The translations under genes and the position numbers were made by a program. The notes under the pieces are model-generated. The model had not been told where the DNA came from and did not search any database. It saw nothing but the letters and a program-made list of their open reading frames with translations. A DNA stretch of 64,000 bases. Source: Chamaea fasciata. Taxonomy: Eukaryota > Chordata > Aves > Passeriformes > Sylviidae. The stretch is from positions 15,459,307-15,523,306 of the forward strand of contig JARCOQ010000016.1 of assembly GCA_029207755.1 (NCBI GenBank), given 5' to 3'. Every line of letters starts with the position of its first letter. Position 1 is the stretch's first letter. Shown here piece after piece: positions 47,901 to 59,200 of this stretch.

Positions 47901-48815
47901 GTGGTTGAGCAAGAAACCCAGACTCCAAGAAGGAAAAGGAAGGGTGAGGAAGCTAGGATCCCTCTAAAACAGATGAATTTCTCCAATTTTGAAGTAAGGA
48001 AGCCCAGAATCAAATACGATGCTAAGCACCACTAGGGAGTCCCAGAAGAAGCAAGGTGCAGGAGGAGATCCACGTTCTCTAGCACTGCCCAGCGCTGTGG
48101 CAGGAGGAAGGACTCCCATGGTCCATAATTATGTGAGTGACCAGAGACACTGACACCACCTTCTCAAACAGACATTAGAGCCAAAACAATTTGGAGGCGA
48201 CATGGCAGTGCTACAGCAAAAAAAGGCAGGGCCAGGATGCAGAGACAGCCTCGTGCCACTTGCTCTGCTTACAGCTCCAGGTCCTGCTGTGCTCAGGGTG
48301 AACACACTCCCTCCTGAAGCTAAACCACTGCACAGGGGAATTTTGTATATGAAGGGATTATGCCTTATTTTCTCCAGAACTAGAAGGTAATGGGGCTGGG
48401 AACAAGAACTGACAACTACATATCTGCCAGGAACATCTGTGGGCAAAGATAATCGAAGATAATCTCTGTTACACAATTCACTCTCATATGTCCCTGCATG
48501 AGTCAAAGAAGTAATACTCATTTGTGCCCACCTCACTGCTCGTTTTTGGGACACACAGCTCAAAACTGGGGTCTAGGTTGTAGAAATCCAGCAATTGGCA
48601 GCCTTGAAACCTTCTCACACAGAGAACTGTGCTCTCAACGAGTGACCCTCACTTGGTTAAAAATTAAATGCCAACAGACCACAGGCGTTGACTTACTGCA
48701 CAGAGGCACTGGAAAAAACAACGAACCCCACCAGGTTGTAATAGCTTAGAAATCCGCACAAGGGTTTTTTCCTTTGGCTCTGTGAGGAAAACAACAATTC
48801 TGCCTTTATTTGGCT
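44955..48815. other. Gene-free stretch
   Basis: No recognised gene. Moderately long frames (up to 233 codons, 44664-45365 minus) overlap each other on both strands and lack domains. No CR1 or LTR was recognised. Confidence 0.4.
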
Positions 48816-48821
48816 AATACA

Positions 48822-49000
48822 GAATCATGGAATTGTTAAGGTTGGAAAATCATCAGTTCCAACCACTAACCCAGCACCACCATGATCACCATTAAACTAT
48901 GTCCCCAGGTGCCATGTTCACACATTTTTTAAATCCCTCTGGGGATGGTGACTCCACCATTGCCCTGGGCAGCCTGTGCCAGTGCCTGACCCCCTTTTCA
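48822..49000 (-). mobile_element. CR1 LINE 3' fragment
   Basis: The antisense tail begins 'cagaatcatggaattgttaa' and 'ggttggaaaatcatcag' and runs to 'ccctgggcagcctgtgcc'. Confidence 0.9.
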
Positions 49001-49004
49001 TGAT

Positions 49005-50745
49005 GAAAATTTGGTACAGTTCATGCAAGAGCCACATGATAGATTAAGACTGGGGTAGGAAATACTGAATAGCCATTTATTGCACAACTGTCCCCCACCA
49101 TAAATAATCTTTGACTGCAATGACGAGCTGCAGAGAAATGAGAGCAGGTGAATATGGCACCAACAACCACAGCTGACTGGAAAAAACCCTGGCAAAGCCA
49201 CTGTTAAGCTTTGAGCAGCTCCATTAATTTAAAGATAAAGAGCAGGGAAGAAACTCACGCAGCAGGAAAGCGTCATTAAAGAAGCACAGGTGGCATCTCA
49301 TAGTCCATTTTAAGCTGCCTTGTGCCAAGTAAAGCTGGAAAACAGGCAGCAAAATAAATCAGGAGGCACATTCTTGGATCCTCAGTGACCTAAGAAGTAT
49401 TTTCCAGGTCTATGATTCAGCAAAAGGGAAATAAATAAATAATCAAAGCGGGGGAATAAAGCACCAACAGCTATCAGGAAGTGTGGGGCTGAAAATAGCA
49501 GCCAAGTGTCACCTTGATCCACTCCAACAAAGACTTTGGCAACAGTGACAAGTTGCTGGGTGACATCTCTGAGCTATTTTGGGCCCACGGCTTTACACTT
49601 CGTGGGGAGCCCCCCTGGGCCATCGGCATGGGGAGAACGCCAGCACCAGCCACAGCATTCCAGAGGAACTTCCAAACCACGGATGGGGCTTGAAATGGGG
49701 GATTCATGTGTCTCACAAGAAGGATGCTTTCTTGTGGATTCAAAGATGGATGGGAGCAGATGGAAAAGAATCATTACATCACCCCCCTGGCCACAGCCAC
49801 GATCCTTCCCAGCGCTGGGGCTGAGCTCACACAGACCTTCCCACCTTGTGCTGCTCCTCAGTGCCCAGCTCGGGCCACCGTGGGCACTCAGCACAAACAG
49901 TACTGAGACCCAGCTATGATGCAGAGACAGGAAAACGTCAAAGTGGGAGAAGAGATCCCCAGCAGCTTTGTTGATATCCTCTGCCCTTGGAGAGGGAGCT
50001 GTGGGTACTCCTGGCACTGCCCGGGGAGCTGGGCAAGGCACCAGTGGAGCAGAGTGACTCATACACCAGGCACACTGGTTTTAAGGATCACAGATAAGAA
50101 ATGCACCTTATACACAGAAATGAGTTATTTTACTGTAATTAGTTCTTAAAAAAAAACCCCAAAACAAAAAAACCAACCTAATCAAAATCCCAAACCACAA
50201 ATAATTCTGTTTGCATTGTCATAAGCAAGACCCTGAACTTCTCCCTGTGAATGGAGGCCACGGTGCTCCCACTGGTAGGAGGAAGGGAGATGGAATCACA
50301 CATGATTCAAATCACTAATGCTTTGTTCAGTCAAACAACTCCATTAAATCCGGTGAGTTTGCTCTTGCAAGGACAGCAGGATCTCTCCCAAGAGCTCTGT
50401 CACCCTCAGGAAGACTCCAGAACAGCACAACAGAACAAACAGCATTTAAAACTGAGACAACACCAGGTAGTTAGGACTGAAAATGATCGAAAGGATATTG
50501 GCAAACACACTGAATTTCCTAGTGACCCTAAAAGTGAGCCTGGAATGGTCACAGAAACATGTGGTTATGTTTAAATTTATATGCCCAAACTTGCTTAAAT
50601 ACAAAAAACACTGTCTGATTCATCCCTGGATCCAGTATCAAGCCATTTGAATTCTATCCCATTATGCAGTCAGCACAATATTATAATTAAAGCACTATTT
50701 ATGATTTCACTAAGTTTTTAAAGGTTTTTGTTTGCTTTTTTTTTT
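49005..50745. other. Gene-free stretch
   Basis: No recognised gene or interspersed repeat. A/C-rich simple sequence lies at about 50149-50175. Confidence 0.4.
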
Positions 50746-50751
50746 CTGTTG

Positions 50752-50878
50752 AGTCAGTATCCCTGAAGGGATTTAAAAGATGTGTAGACATGGTTTAGTG
50801 GTGGTCTTGGCAGTGAGGGAACATTTGGACTTGAAGTTCTTAAAGATCTTTTCAACCTAAATGATTCTCTGATTCCTG
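50752..50878 (+). mobile_element. CR1 LINE 3' fragment
   Basis: The sense tail reads 'aaaagatgtgtagacatggt', 'ttagtggtggtcttggcag', 'tcttttcaacctaaatgatt' and 'ctctgattcctgtg'. It is of the same subfamily as the copy at 48.8 kb. Confidence 0.9.
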
Positions 50879-50884
50879 TGCTCT

Positions 50885-53300
50885 CTCCTTCGTGTTCCTG
50901 TGCCTCGTTGGTACCCAAAACTCCCATCCTGGAGGCAGTGAGAGCTGCTGATGCCCTCACCTTCCATGACAGCACTCTGCTGCCCAACAATTCCAAAAGC
51001 AAGATCTACTGCTAACATGTCCTCTAATAGACTTCACCTCAAGAGAAAACTGCTGTATGTTCTGAAATTCAGAGCCTGAAGCAGGAAAACAAAACCCCAA
51101 AGGGTGAGATCCTCAGAGAACACACACAAATTGCAAAGCTCTGAGGCTGTGGCAGCTGAACCAACAGCTGTGGCACAGTGGTTTTGAGAGAGGGAAAAGG
51201 ATGCTGAGGTGCTGCAGAGCTGGGAAAGTGAATGGGAAATGGGAAAGGGAAAGGTGAAAGGGAATGTACAACCCAGAGTCATCTGTGGGGCAGGAAGGAG
51301 CCCCCCCTGGAGTCCTGCTGACCTGGACATGCATGTTAGGCCTCCCTTGAGTCTTTTAAGCTGGAGCTCAGATGAGATAAATAAATTGTTTCCCTCTACA
51401 ACACCTGAGGGCTGAGGACAAACCTAACAGCAGCATGAGCACATCTGGGAGCTTGTGTTCCTAGAAACAAAGAGGGAAGACTCCAGACAAGGTTTTTTCC
51501 AAGGCCAGGCTCCTCCACTGACCCACACCTTGCTTTTAGTTATTTTTCCTATCCAAACTCCTGATTCACTGGCTATCTTTCTTGTTGTAGCTAAAAATAA
51601 GTCAAACATCTTCATTTGTGTGCCTAAACAACCCATTACTTTAAACTTTTGACTTCTGAAATTATAGTTCATAACTCCCTTTTAATTTTTCCCCCTCCCA
51701 TTCCCAGCTCTTTGTTCCCTGGCACATGTGGCATGCTGCTTCCTGCCCTCTTCTTTGTAACAGAGCTCAGATTAATTAACCAGCCATAGATCTTTCTTTA
51801 TTACAATGCTAAACCCCTTCTTTCTCCACAAATTAAAACCAAGATGATAGATTTTTTTTCTTCTGGGTGGTGGTTGCAAAAATAATACTCAATCTGCGTG
51901 GTGGATGGTAGGAACTTTAATACCTATTTAATGAATTGTTTTCATGTCAGACTGAGCAATGGTTAGAATTTTTCTTTCGTGAGGTTGTTATTAATGAACG
52001 TAGGAAGCTGCCAGTGAAACCAGATGTCAACTGCACCAGTTCCAATGTACATGCTTATAAAAATCAACCAAAATCCACCAGAACAAGAGGCCTTGCTGCA
52101 GAGAGCACAGACATAAAAACCCAAGCCCATGAGCAAGTGAAATCACATCAACCTCTGTTTTACAGATAACAAGTGACAAGCCCTGGTGTCAGATCCATCA
52201 TCTGCTTCAGACTCTTAGTGCCTCCACAATGGTGACAGGACTCAGGACTGGAAATGCACAGCCATGAACTGGCTGCCTGCCCACAAAAAATCCCTGTTGG
52301 CTCCTTCTCCTGGCATTCATAAGGCTATTAAAGCCTTTCCCACTCACTGCTTACAGTATCCTGATAATTAGACACCCTGGACAGTTGGAGAAGCTCTCTG
52401 CATCCTGCAGTTCCCACATCCAGCATCCTCAGTGTGCTCTGCACGCATATGGAACCCACAAACACCCCTTTCAGATTTAGCAGAAGTGGACAAAATTTCT
52501 CAGCAAAGTTTCAGCTGGAAATCACAAGCTCGTACTGAATTCTGTAACTCAGGGAGAGACTGATTTGGGTAAAAGAATATAAACACAAAAAATGTGTGTG
52601 GAGAACATACAGCTCCCCCCAAGCAGCTCCCCTAAATTCCAAGAGCTCTGTCTCAGCATTTTGCAGCACCAGTGCTCTTTCTAGAACTCTAGACTGGCAC
52701 AACTTGCTGAGTCAGGTGTTAATGCTTCAGGCTTGACTCACACACAGTTTTAATCAAGTAACCTGCTCTCTGGAGCTCACAGAGAGCTCATTTAGAGAAT
52801 AACATCAACAGCAAATTTGTCATCTTCGGAGGGGGCTGGAAGTTTTCCTCCCACTTCAATATCTACCATCTTAAACTGCTCTTTGATGAAATCCCCTTAT
52901 CCTTCACACAGCTCATCAGGGTTTGCCTCTCCAAACCCTAATGTGTGCCCCTGGCCCAGGGAGCTCCTCCTGCCCTTTTCCCAGGGGTGGGAGTGTGCCA
53001 CGGACAATGGCAGCAGGGCACAGGCTGTCATGCTCTGTCACCACTCACATGCTGCCAGACCTCTCCAAAGGACTGGAAGAGGCAGGACATTCCTCCACAC
53101 CACTGCTGGTGTCATCTCTCTTACCAAGAGTCCAGTTATTTCTGTTTTAGGTGGGGAGCACTCCTAAAGCCCCACTGTTGAGTCTCCACACGTGGCACCA
53201 TCCAAGGAGGGGCTTCAGCAGCACTTGGTGGCAGATCTGGTAACACGTTCAGGATAAACCTCTTGGAGGGATCAACAGAGCTTCAGAACTAAGCACAGCT
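50885..53300. other. Gene-free stretch
   Basis: AT-richer DNA with short frames only. No recognised repeat. Confidence 0.4.
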
Positions 53301-53307
53301 GAGGCTG

Positions 53308-53462
53308 GGGCTGCCCCTGGATTCCTGAAGTGTCCATGGCCAGGCTGGATGGGGCTTAGAGCAACTGGGATAGTGGGAGCTGTCCCGCCCATGGCAGGGC
53401 TTGAACTAAATGATCTCTAAGATCCCTTCCAAGACAAATCAGTCTGTGGTTCTATTATTCTC
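53308..53462 (+). mobile_element. CR1 LINE 3' fragment
   Basis: The sense tail reads 'ggccaggctggatggggctt', 'agagcaactgggatagtgg', 'catggcagggcttgaactaa' and 'gtctgtggttctattattct'. Confidence 0.9.
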
Positions 53463-53469
53463 TAATGCT

Positions 53470-54495
53470 GACCAAAACCAACTGGTACCTGTGAAACCCT
53501 CCAAGAGGCCCTGCTGTTTGCAGTGTGCATTAACAGCAGCACTGCTGCTGTCCCTCCACTGGCCAACATATTTGCAAAACAAGCACAGTCCGCGGAGAAG
53601 CTGCAGAGGGGAAGGAGAGAAGAGAGCCAGGGGAAAAGACAAACTGTAGCAGTTGGAAAAACTTAAAATCACAGATTCTGGAAAGAAAAAAAAACTGCCT
53701 CCTCCTCAGGATCCCATCCTTCAGCAGGAAAAACCCAAAAACCTTTTAAATGCTACTGCAGGGGACAAAGAAGGAATAAGAGCTGATAATCCGCCCTAAC
53801 CCTCGCTGTGCTTTCTCAGCTCGTGTCTACACAACACTGGGATCATCTATCACTTTCCAAAAATACTGCTCATTTCCTGTATTTCTGTAATTCTATCCCC
53901 TGGCATCAAACACTACCTTATGTCTTTGTTTCCTCATGTCAGATGGATGTACTTTCTTCCAGTAACAATGGCCCATTCTATAACAAAGCCCCCCCAGCCC
54001 CTGAGTTCAACTGCTATTGAATCTCTCTGTCTCTGCTATAGCACAAGACTGGTTTGAAAGAGTGAGTCATTCAAATGATTTAAAGTCTTACACATTTCTG
54101 AAAAATTTAAAATGTGGTGTAGGAAGAGAAGCAAAACCCCACTGCACCCACAGGCAGAGAACGACCCAGCTACCTGACATTCTGCACCCCTTCTGCACAA
54201 CTCCTACAGCGTTAGCTTGCCTTCTGAGTTTGCAACAACCCCTGTGAACTCTCCCTTGTGAGCTGCCTCCTTTCCCACCTCTGCAGTCCTTGCTGTGGTG
54301 CTGAAGTTGCTGCCAATTTACACTGGCCTGCTCTGTGCCGAGCAGCAGATGCTCCGTGACTCATGCAGTGCTTGCAGACACAAGTTATCCATAACAGCAC
54401 CCTAATTAACAATACCAAATGTCAGCTCTCCCATTCAAACATGGACATGTTCATGTGTATGACCACGCTAATTTAGGAAGCAGCGTCTACTCCCT
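53470..54495. other. Gene-free stretch
   Basis: No recognised gene or repeat. Confidence 0.4.
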
Positions 54496-54502
54496 TGGAG
54501 CG

Positions 54503-54623
54503 TTCAAGGCCAGGTTGGACGGGACCTGGAGCAACTTGGTTTGGTGGAAGGTGTTGCTGCCCATGGCAGGGTGGGGATGAGATGAGGCCCCCTTCTAACC
54601 CAACCCATTCTGGGATTCTGTGA
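54503..54623 (+). mobile_element. CR1 LINE 3' fragment
   Basis: The sense tail reads 'gttcaaggccaggttggacg', 'ggacctggagcaacttggt', 'ccttctaacccaacccattc' and 'tgggattctgtgac'. Confidence 0.92.
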
Positions 54624-54796
54624 CAAAAATACAAAGGGAGAGTAAGAGATGCTGATTTTCACCTATCATATGAATGATTTTTGTAGAATTTCGAGTGTCA
54701 GAAAGAGCCAGACATTCAGAAGAGCCGAGCAGCAACCTGGCCTTGAAAAAAGAGAAGGAAAAAATAAGGAATGTCTCTGCACTGCTAAGAGCTAAA

Positions 54797-54832
54797 TTAC
54801 ACACGCATACACACACAGACACACACACAGAG
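54797..54832 (+). repeat. CA-type microsatellite, interrupted
   Basis: An imperfect (CA)n tract is broken by g and t substitutions. It is short and probably polymorphic at low level. Confidence 0.8.
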
Positions 54833-54939
54833 TCCAGCTGTAAGATATGGTCTCGGTCAAACTGTACTAGGCTGCGGTACACTTCCTGAATTTTAAGTAC
54901 TCGGAAGCAGAGGTTTTCCACTTCACTCCAAAACGTTAC

Positions 54940-55215
54940 CTGTCATTGAAAGGCCAGGGAATTTGGGGATTACACACAAAACCCAGCACGAAGGAGAAAC
55001 GGCAGCTGGCCTTTTCCCGCGGTGACAAGGCGGCAGCTGCCGCAGGGGCGGGCTGGGCATTGGCGGGGTCGCTCCGGCTCCAGCGGGGACCGCGGGACCC
55101 GCCCGCCACCTGCCGGGCACAGCCCGCCGCGCGGCAAGCCCAGCTCGCTCCCTCGCTCCCTTCCTTCCTTCCGGCATCAAAACCGATTAGCGAATACTAC
55201 ATGACCCCTCTGTGC
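54940..55215 (-). promoter_or_regulatory. Small CpG island with an open exon-like frame on the minus strand
   Basis: 55010-55170 is dense in CpG, with GC boxes, an ETS-like CCGGAAG on the minus strand at about 55174 and an ATTGG at 55059-55063. On the minus strand an ATG at 55177 opens a frame of 79 codons and one base that runs to a good donor, GACAG|GTAACG (donor GT at 54938-54939). The peptide is Arg/Ala/Pro-rich without a known domain, and I find no following exon to the left. It may be the first exon of an unassigned leftward gene, a non-coding transcript, or an island tied to regulation of TEDC2, whose 3' end lies only about 0.85 kb to the right. Confidence 0.45.
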
Positions 55216-55497
55216 CAGCTGGATTACGGAGTACTAGGCAGCAGCAGCTCAGGCTCTCAGGATTTCTGGATGCTGGAAGGCCGTGGCCCATGATCCTGTG
55301 GCTATCTGATCAATATAAACTGTATTTTATTCCCTGCTACACTGTCTGCATCCAGGAGCCTGGTGTCCTGAGGCAGTCAAGAATCTAGACCTCGGTAGAG
55401 ACAGCCTTGGAAAAAAAAGCCAAAATCAGTGTCTCTGAAGCCTTGAAGGGGCTTTACAAAACCTCAGTTAACAGGTCAGAAAGTGATCTAGAACAAT

Positions 55498-55912
55498 AGA
55501 ATCACAGACTGGTTTGGGTTGGAAGGGACCTTAAACTCATCTCATTCCAGCCCCTGCCATGGGCAGGGACGCCTCCCACTATCCCAGGCTGCTCCAAACC
55601 CCGTCCAGCCTGGCCTTGGACACTTCCAGGGAGCCAGGGGCAGCCTGTGCCAGGGCCTCCCCAGCCTCCCAGGGAACAATTCCTTCCCAATATCCCATCT
55701 AACCCTGCTCTCTGGCACTGGGAAGCCATTCCCCCTTGTCCTGTCCCTCCAGGCTCCTGTCCAAAGTCCCTCTCCAGCTCTCCTGGAGCCCCTTTAGGCA
55801 CTGGAGAGGGCTCTAAGGTCTCCCTGGAGCCTTCTCGTCTTGGGGCTGAACACCTCCAGCTCTCCCAGCCTGGCTCCAGAGCAGAGGGGCTCCAGGGGCT
55901 CCCAATACAAAA
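55498..55912 (-). mobile_element. CR1 LINE fragment
   Basis: The antisense CR1 begins 'atagaatcacagactggttt' and 'gggttggaagggacctta' and extends about 415 bases to 'gctccagagcagaggggctc'. It is well conserved. It ends 126 bases from the TEDC2 poly(A) signal. Confidence 0.95.
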
Positions 55913-55985
55913 GGAAATAAAAAAAAACAAAAACCAAAAAAACAAACAAACCCCCCCCCCCAAAAAAAAAAACAACAAAAACAAT
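55913..55985. repeat. A/C-rich simple sequence
   Basis: A-runs, CAAA units and an 11-base C run follow one another. The stretch is low-complexity and hard to sequence, so its exact length may be unreliable. Confidence 0.85.
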
Positions 55986-56037
55986 CCCCTGGAATTTAGC
56001 TCAATAAACAGGCAGAGTAAAGAAGTTAATAGAAAGA

Positions 56038-56043
56038 TTTATT
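56038..56043 (-). terminator. Poly(A) signal AATAAA of TEDC2
   Basis: On the minus strand AATAAA lies about 50 bases after the TEDC2 stop codon (56094-56096), giving a very short 3' untranslated region. The G/T-richer sequence expected downstream is weak, and an A/C-rich simple repeat follows instead. Confidence 0.75.
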
Positions 56044-56093
56044 GCTTAGAGCTGTCTTTGGCTCTGTGCAGGACTAGCAGGAGGCTCCCCAGC

Positions 56094-56237
56094 TCAGTCC
56101 AGCAGCTCGTCTCTCACCAGCACAGGGAAGCGCCGGCCCCCCTCACAGAGCTGGGTGTGGATGGCCCGCAGCAGCCCTGCAGAGCCCTCCAGGAATGGCC
56201 TGGGCTCCAGGACAGGCAGCAGTTCTGCCATCATCAC
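56094..56237 (-). CDS. TEDC2: TEDC2 terminal coding exon
   Basis: The acceptor CCTGCCCAG precedes 56237 and the stop TGA is at 56094-56096. It encodes 47 residues beginning VMMAELLPVLEP and ending VLVRDELLD, matching the family's C-terminal MAELLP...LCEGG...RDE pattern. The exon is 2.2 kb from the previous one. Confidence 0.95.
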   Translation of the reverse strand: MMMAELLPVLEPRPFLEGSAGLLRAIHTQLCEGGRRFPVLVRDELLD

Positions 56238-59200
56238 CTGGGCAGGAGCAAAGGAGACACTGTCACCAGAGCCAGCAGCACTTCAATATTCCTTGAAGTG
56301 GCTGCATAACAAGTGAAATCTAATCACATCAGTATGACTAATAACAGGCAAATTGATTGATGGATAGTTTCTTTTGTCATATTTAATAAAGGCAGAGTGG
56401 TTCATTTTCTGCTCATGAGCTACTTCAGCAGCCACCCAGCATTTCCAGAGCAGTGAGACAAATGGCAGTGCTGCCGCCCCGTTGCAGGGAAGGGCCCAGC
56501 ACTGGGATGAGATCAGCATCCTGCAAGAAACTGAAGCTGGTGTTGGCTCAGGAACTCTGCAGCCACACAGTGCTCACTCACCCAAGGGTAAGTTCAGCCC
56601 TTCACTCAGCACTGTTGCCATCACCTCCCAGTTATGCCAGAGGTGTAACAGGCGAACTCCAGCCCAAACAAGCTACAGGGACTGTTGAAACTGTCCAACA
56701 TTCCCTGGTCTGGCTGCTGCCCCATTAAGCCTGTGCTGGGATCTCAGTCCATGCTGTCAAACAACCCAGTGCGGCATCAGTATCAGCTCTGGGATTAGGA
56801 CTGACTGACAACTCCAGCACAGGTCACTTCAATCACTGACAAAAACTGGTCTTTGGTGCCCCACTCTTGAATTAATACTCAGACAGACATTTTGCCTGGG
56901 ATTTTTATATTTTTTCTTATTTTCATCTGGCATGAGGTTATGAAGTCTGAGCGGCCTGCACACCAAAACCCACCCAGCCTGCTGCACACTCTGCCTGGCC
57001 AGGAGAGAGGATAACTGCATGTGTCAGCCACCTCCCTAAAGGCTGCCAGAGCTCCAGGAGGGTTTGGACAACACTCTCAGGCGTAGAGTGGGATTGTTGG
57101 GCTGTCTGTGCAGGGCCAGGAGTTGGACTTCTGATCCCTGTGGGTCTCTTCCAAATCAAGTTATTCTGTGATTCCGTGATTGTTCCCTGGCGGATACAGA
57201 GGAAGACCCAAACAGAATAGAATACAGGGTATCCACAGGAGGTTCCTCTCCTGTTCTACACAAGTCTCTGTGCAGGGACAGGGGAGCAGGACACAGCTGC
57301 TCATCTCTGGGAAGTCTCCTTCTACAGACGTGAAAGCTACCTAAGGGGAAAGTTGGCACATGAAGGAGTGCTGCACTGCTCCACTTCCATCCACCTGCTC
57401 TGCTCCTGATACCTAAGAAGAAACAGATCTTCACCATCAAAGACAGGCTAAGAGCTACCAGGAATTTCTATGATACTTGGCATACCTCTGTGGAAAGGCA
57501 GTGGACAGGCTTGGCCCAGAAATAGGTGCATCCTTTTCTGGGGTATTTATCCTGTTCCATGTCCACTTACTTCACCTGTCTCAAGAATTTCACTTATCCT
57601 GTGCACTCTGCACAGAGCTGCTTCAGACCCTCAGGGCTCACCTGGCACAAAGCACCTATTTGGGTACATGTGCAGAAGAAACTGAGTCAGCCAACAGAGC
57701 AGCAGGAATCAGCCTTTGGTCACCACTTCATTTTGGCTGGATAAAAAATCCCCCAAGACCTTCATAAACCATAATTCAGGATTATGATGCTGAAATCCCA
57801 TTTCAAGTCAGCCACAGGGCTGCAGCCAGTTAATAATAATGCCTCTCTGGCTTACAAAAAATGACTTTTCCAAAGCCTCTATCATTCAGGTCAATGGCAA
57901 AGAATAGGTAAATGGAGTAGATATGATTTCACAGATCTTCTCTGCCCTTTGCTGCTGGCTGAGAAGAACAAGTAATCCCTGTGTGGCAAACTCTCTGCTC
58001 AGGCTGCTGAAGGAGCTGACACCTCCTACCCTGTTCTTACAGTCTCAGAATGGTAAAAGCAAGAATAGCAGCACAGTGGTTTGAGATTTAAAAGGAAAGC
58101 AACAGAGAACAGAGGAGTTCTCCAGTTGGAAGTCCCACAGGAGGGAATGAGGGAGTGGGTGCCCTAATAGGGCTGTAAAGGTCTGACAAAAGGGGCATTA
58201 CCAACGACATCCTCCACTGCCAAATTCTTTCAGAGCAGGTAGATAAAATCTTATCAGGAGAGGGTCAGGCATGTAAGGGCCTCTGCTCTGGCCCTAACAA
58301 CAACAAGTCACATTCACCAACAAAGAGAACAAGACACAAACACAGAAACAACACTGGGGGAGCTTGGTATGCTGCTGCTGCTGCACATCAACACCTTGTA
58401 CAGCAGCTGCTGGCCCACAGTTGTTCTTTTCTTTCCCTGCTCTGGGAGCACTGACACTTCTCCAGACTCACCTTTTGTAAGGCAATCTCTTGGTGCAGCA
58501 TTGACACTTGCAGCTTCAAGGCAAACAGGTCTCTCAGCTCCTGGAGACTGGAGTAATAGAGGAGAGGCACAGCCAGAATGTCTGCACTGTCACACGTCTG
58601 TCCCCTGGCAGGAACACAGGCTGGAGAGCAGCTCCCCACATCCCCAGTGCAGTCTGGGCGCAGCCTCAGCTGGGACTCCAGGGCTGCCAGGGTACAAGAA
58701 ACAGCAGGAGGCAAAAACATACAAGTTAAATCTGTACTTGCAGACTTTATGATCTACTTACTGTTCCCAGAAACTAATGACTAAAGACACTGTATTAATC
58801 AGGGAAAGTGCCTCACACATGGCACAATCAGGACACCCTAAGCTGTGGCCTGCACTGTCCCCTCCCCAGCCCTCTTGAACTGCAACCTCAGTTCAAAGCT
58901 CCAAGTCTCTCCTGAACACAGAGGGGTGGCACACAGGTACCACAGATTTGTTTGCCACCAGAGAATTAAGTGCTCCATTACCATAAAGATAATCAGGAGA
59001 AAAATAACCTTGGTCCATCATCCTGCACACAGATGGCAAAGGGCCACGTTCATACCTGACCACAAACACAGGGATTTGTCTCACCTGCTCGCAGCAGCTG
59101 CAGCTTCTGCAGGCACTGGGACACTGAGGTTTGCAAACCCTCCAAAGTCAGAAGGCTTTCATACTCTCCTTGCAGAGTGGGAGGGTCTACGAGAGAAACA

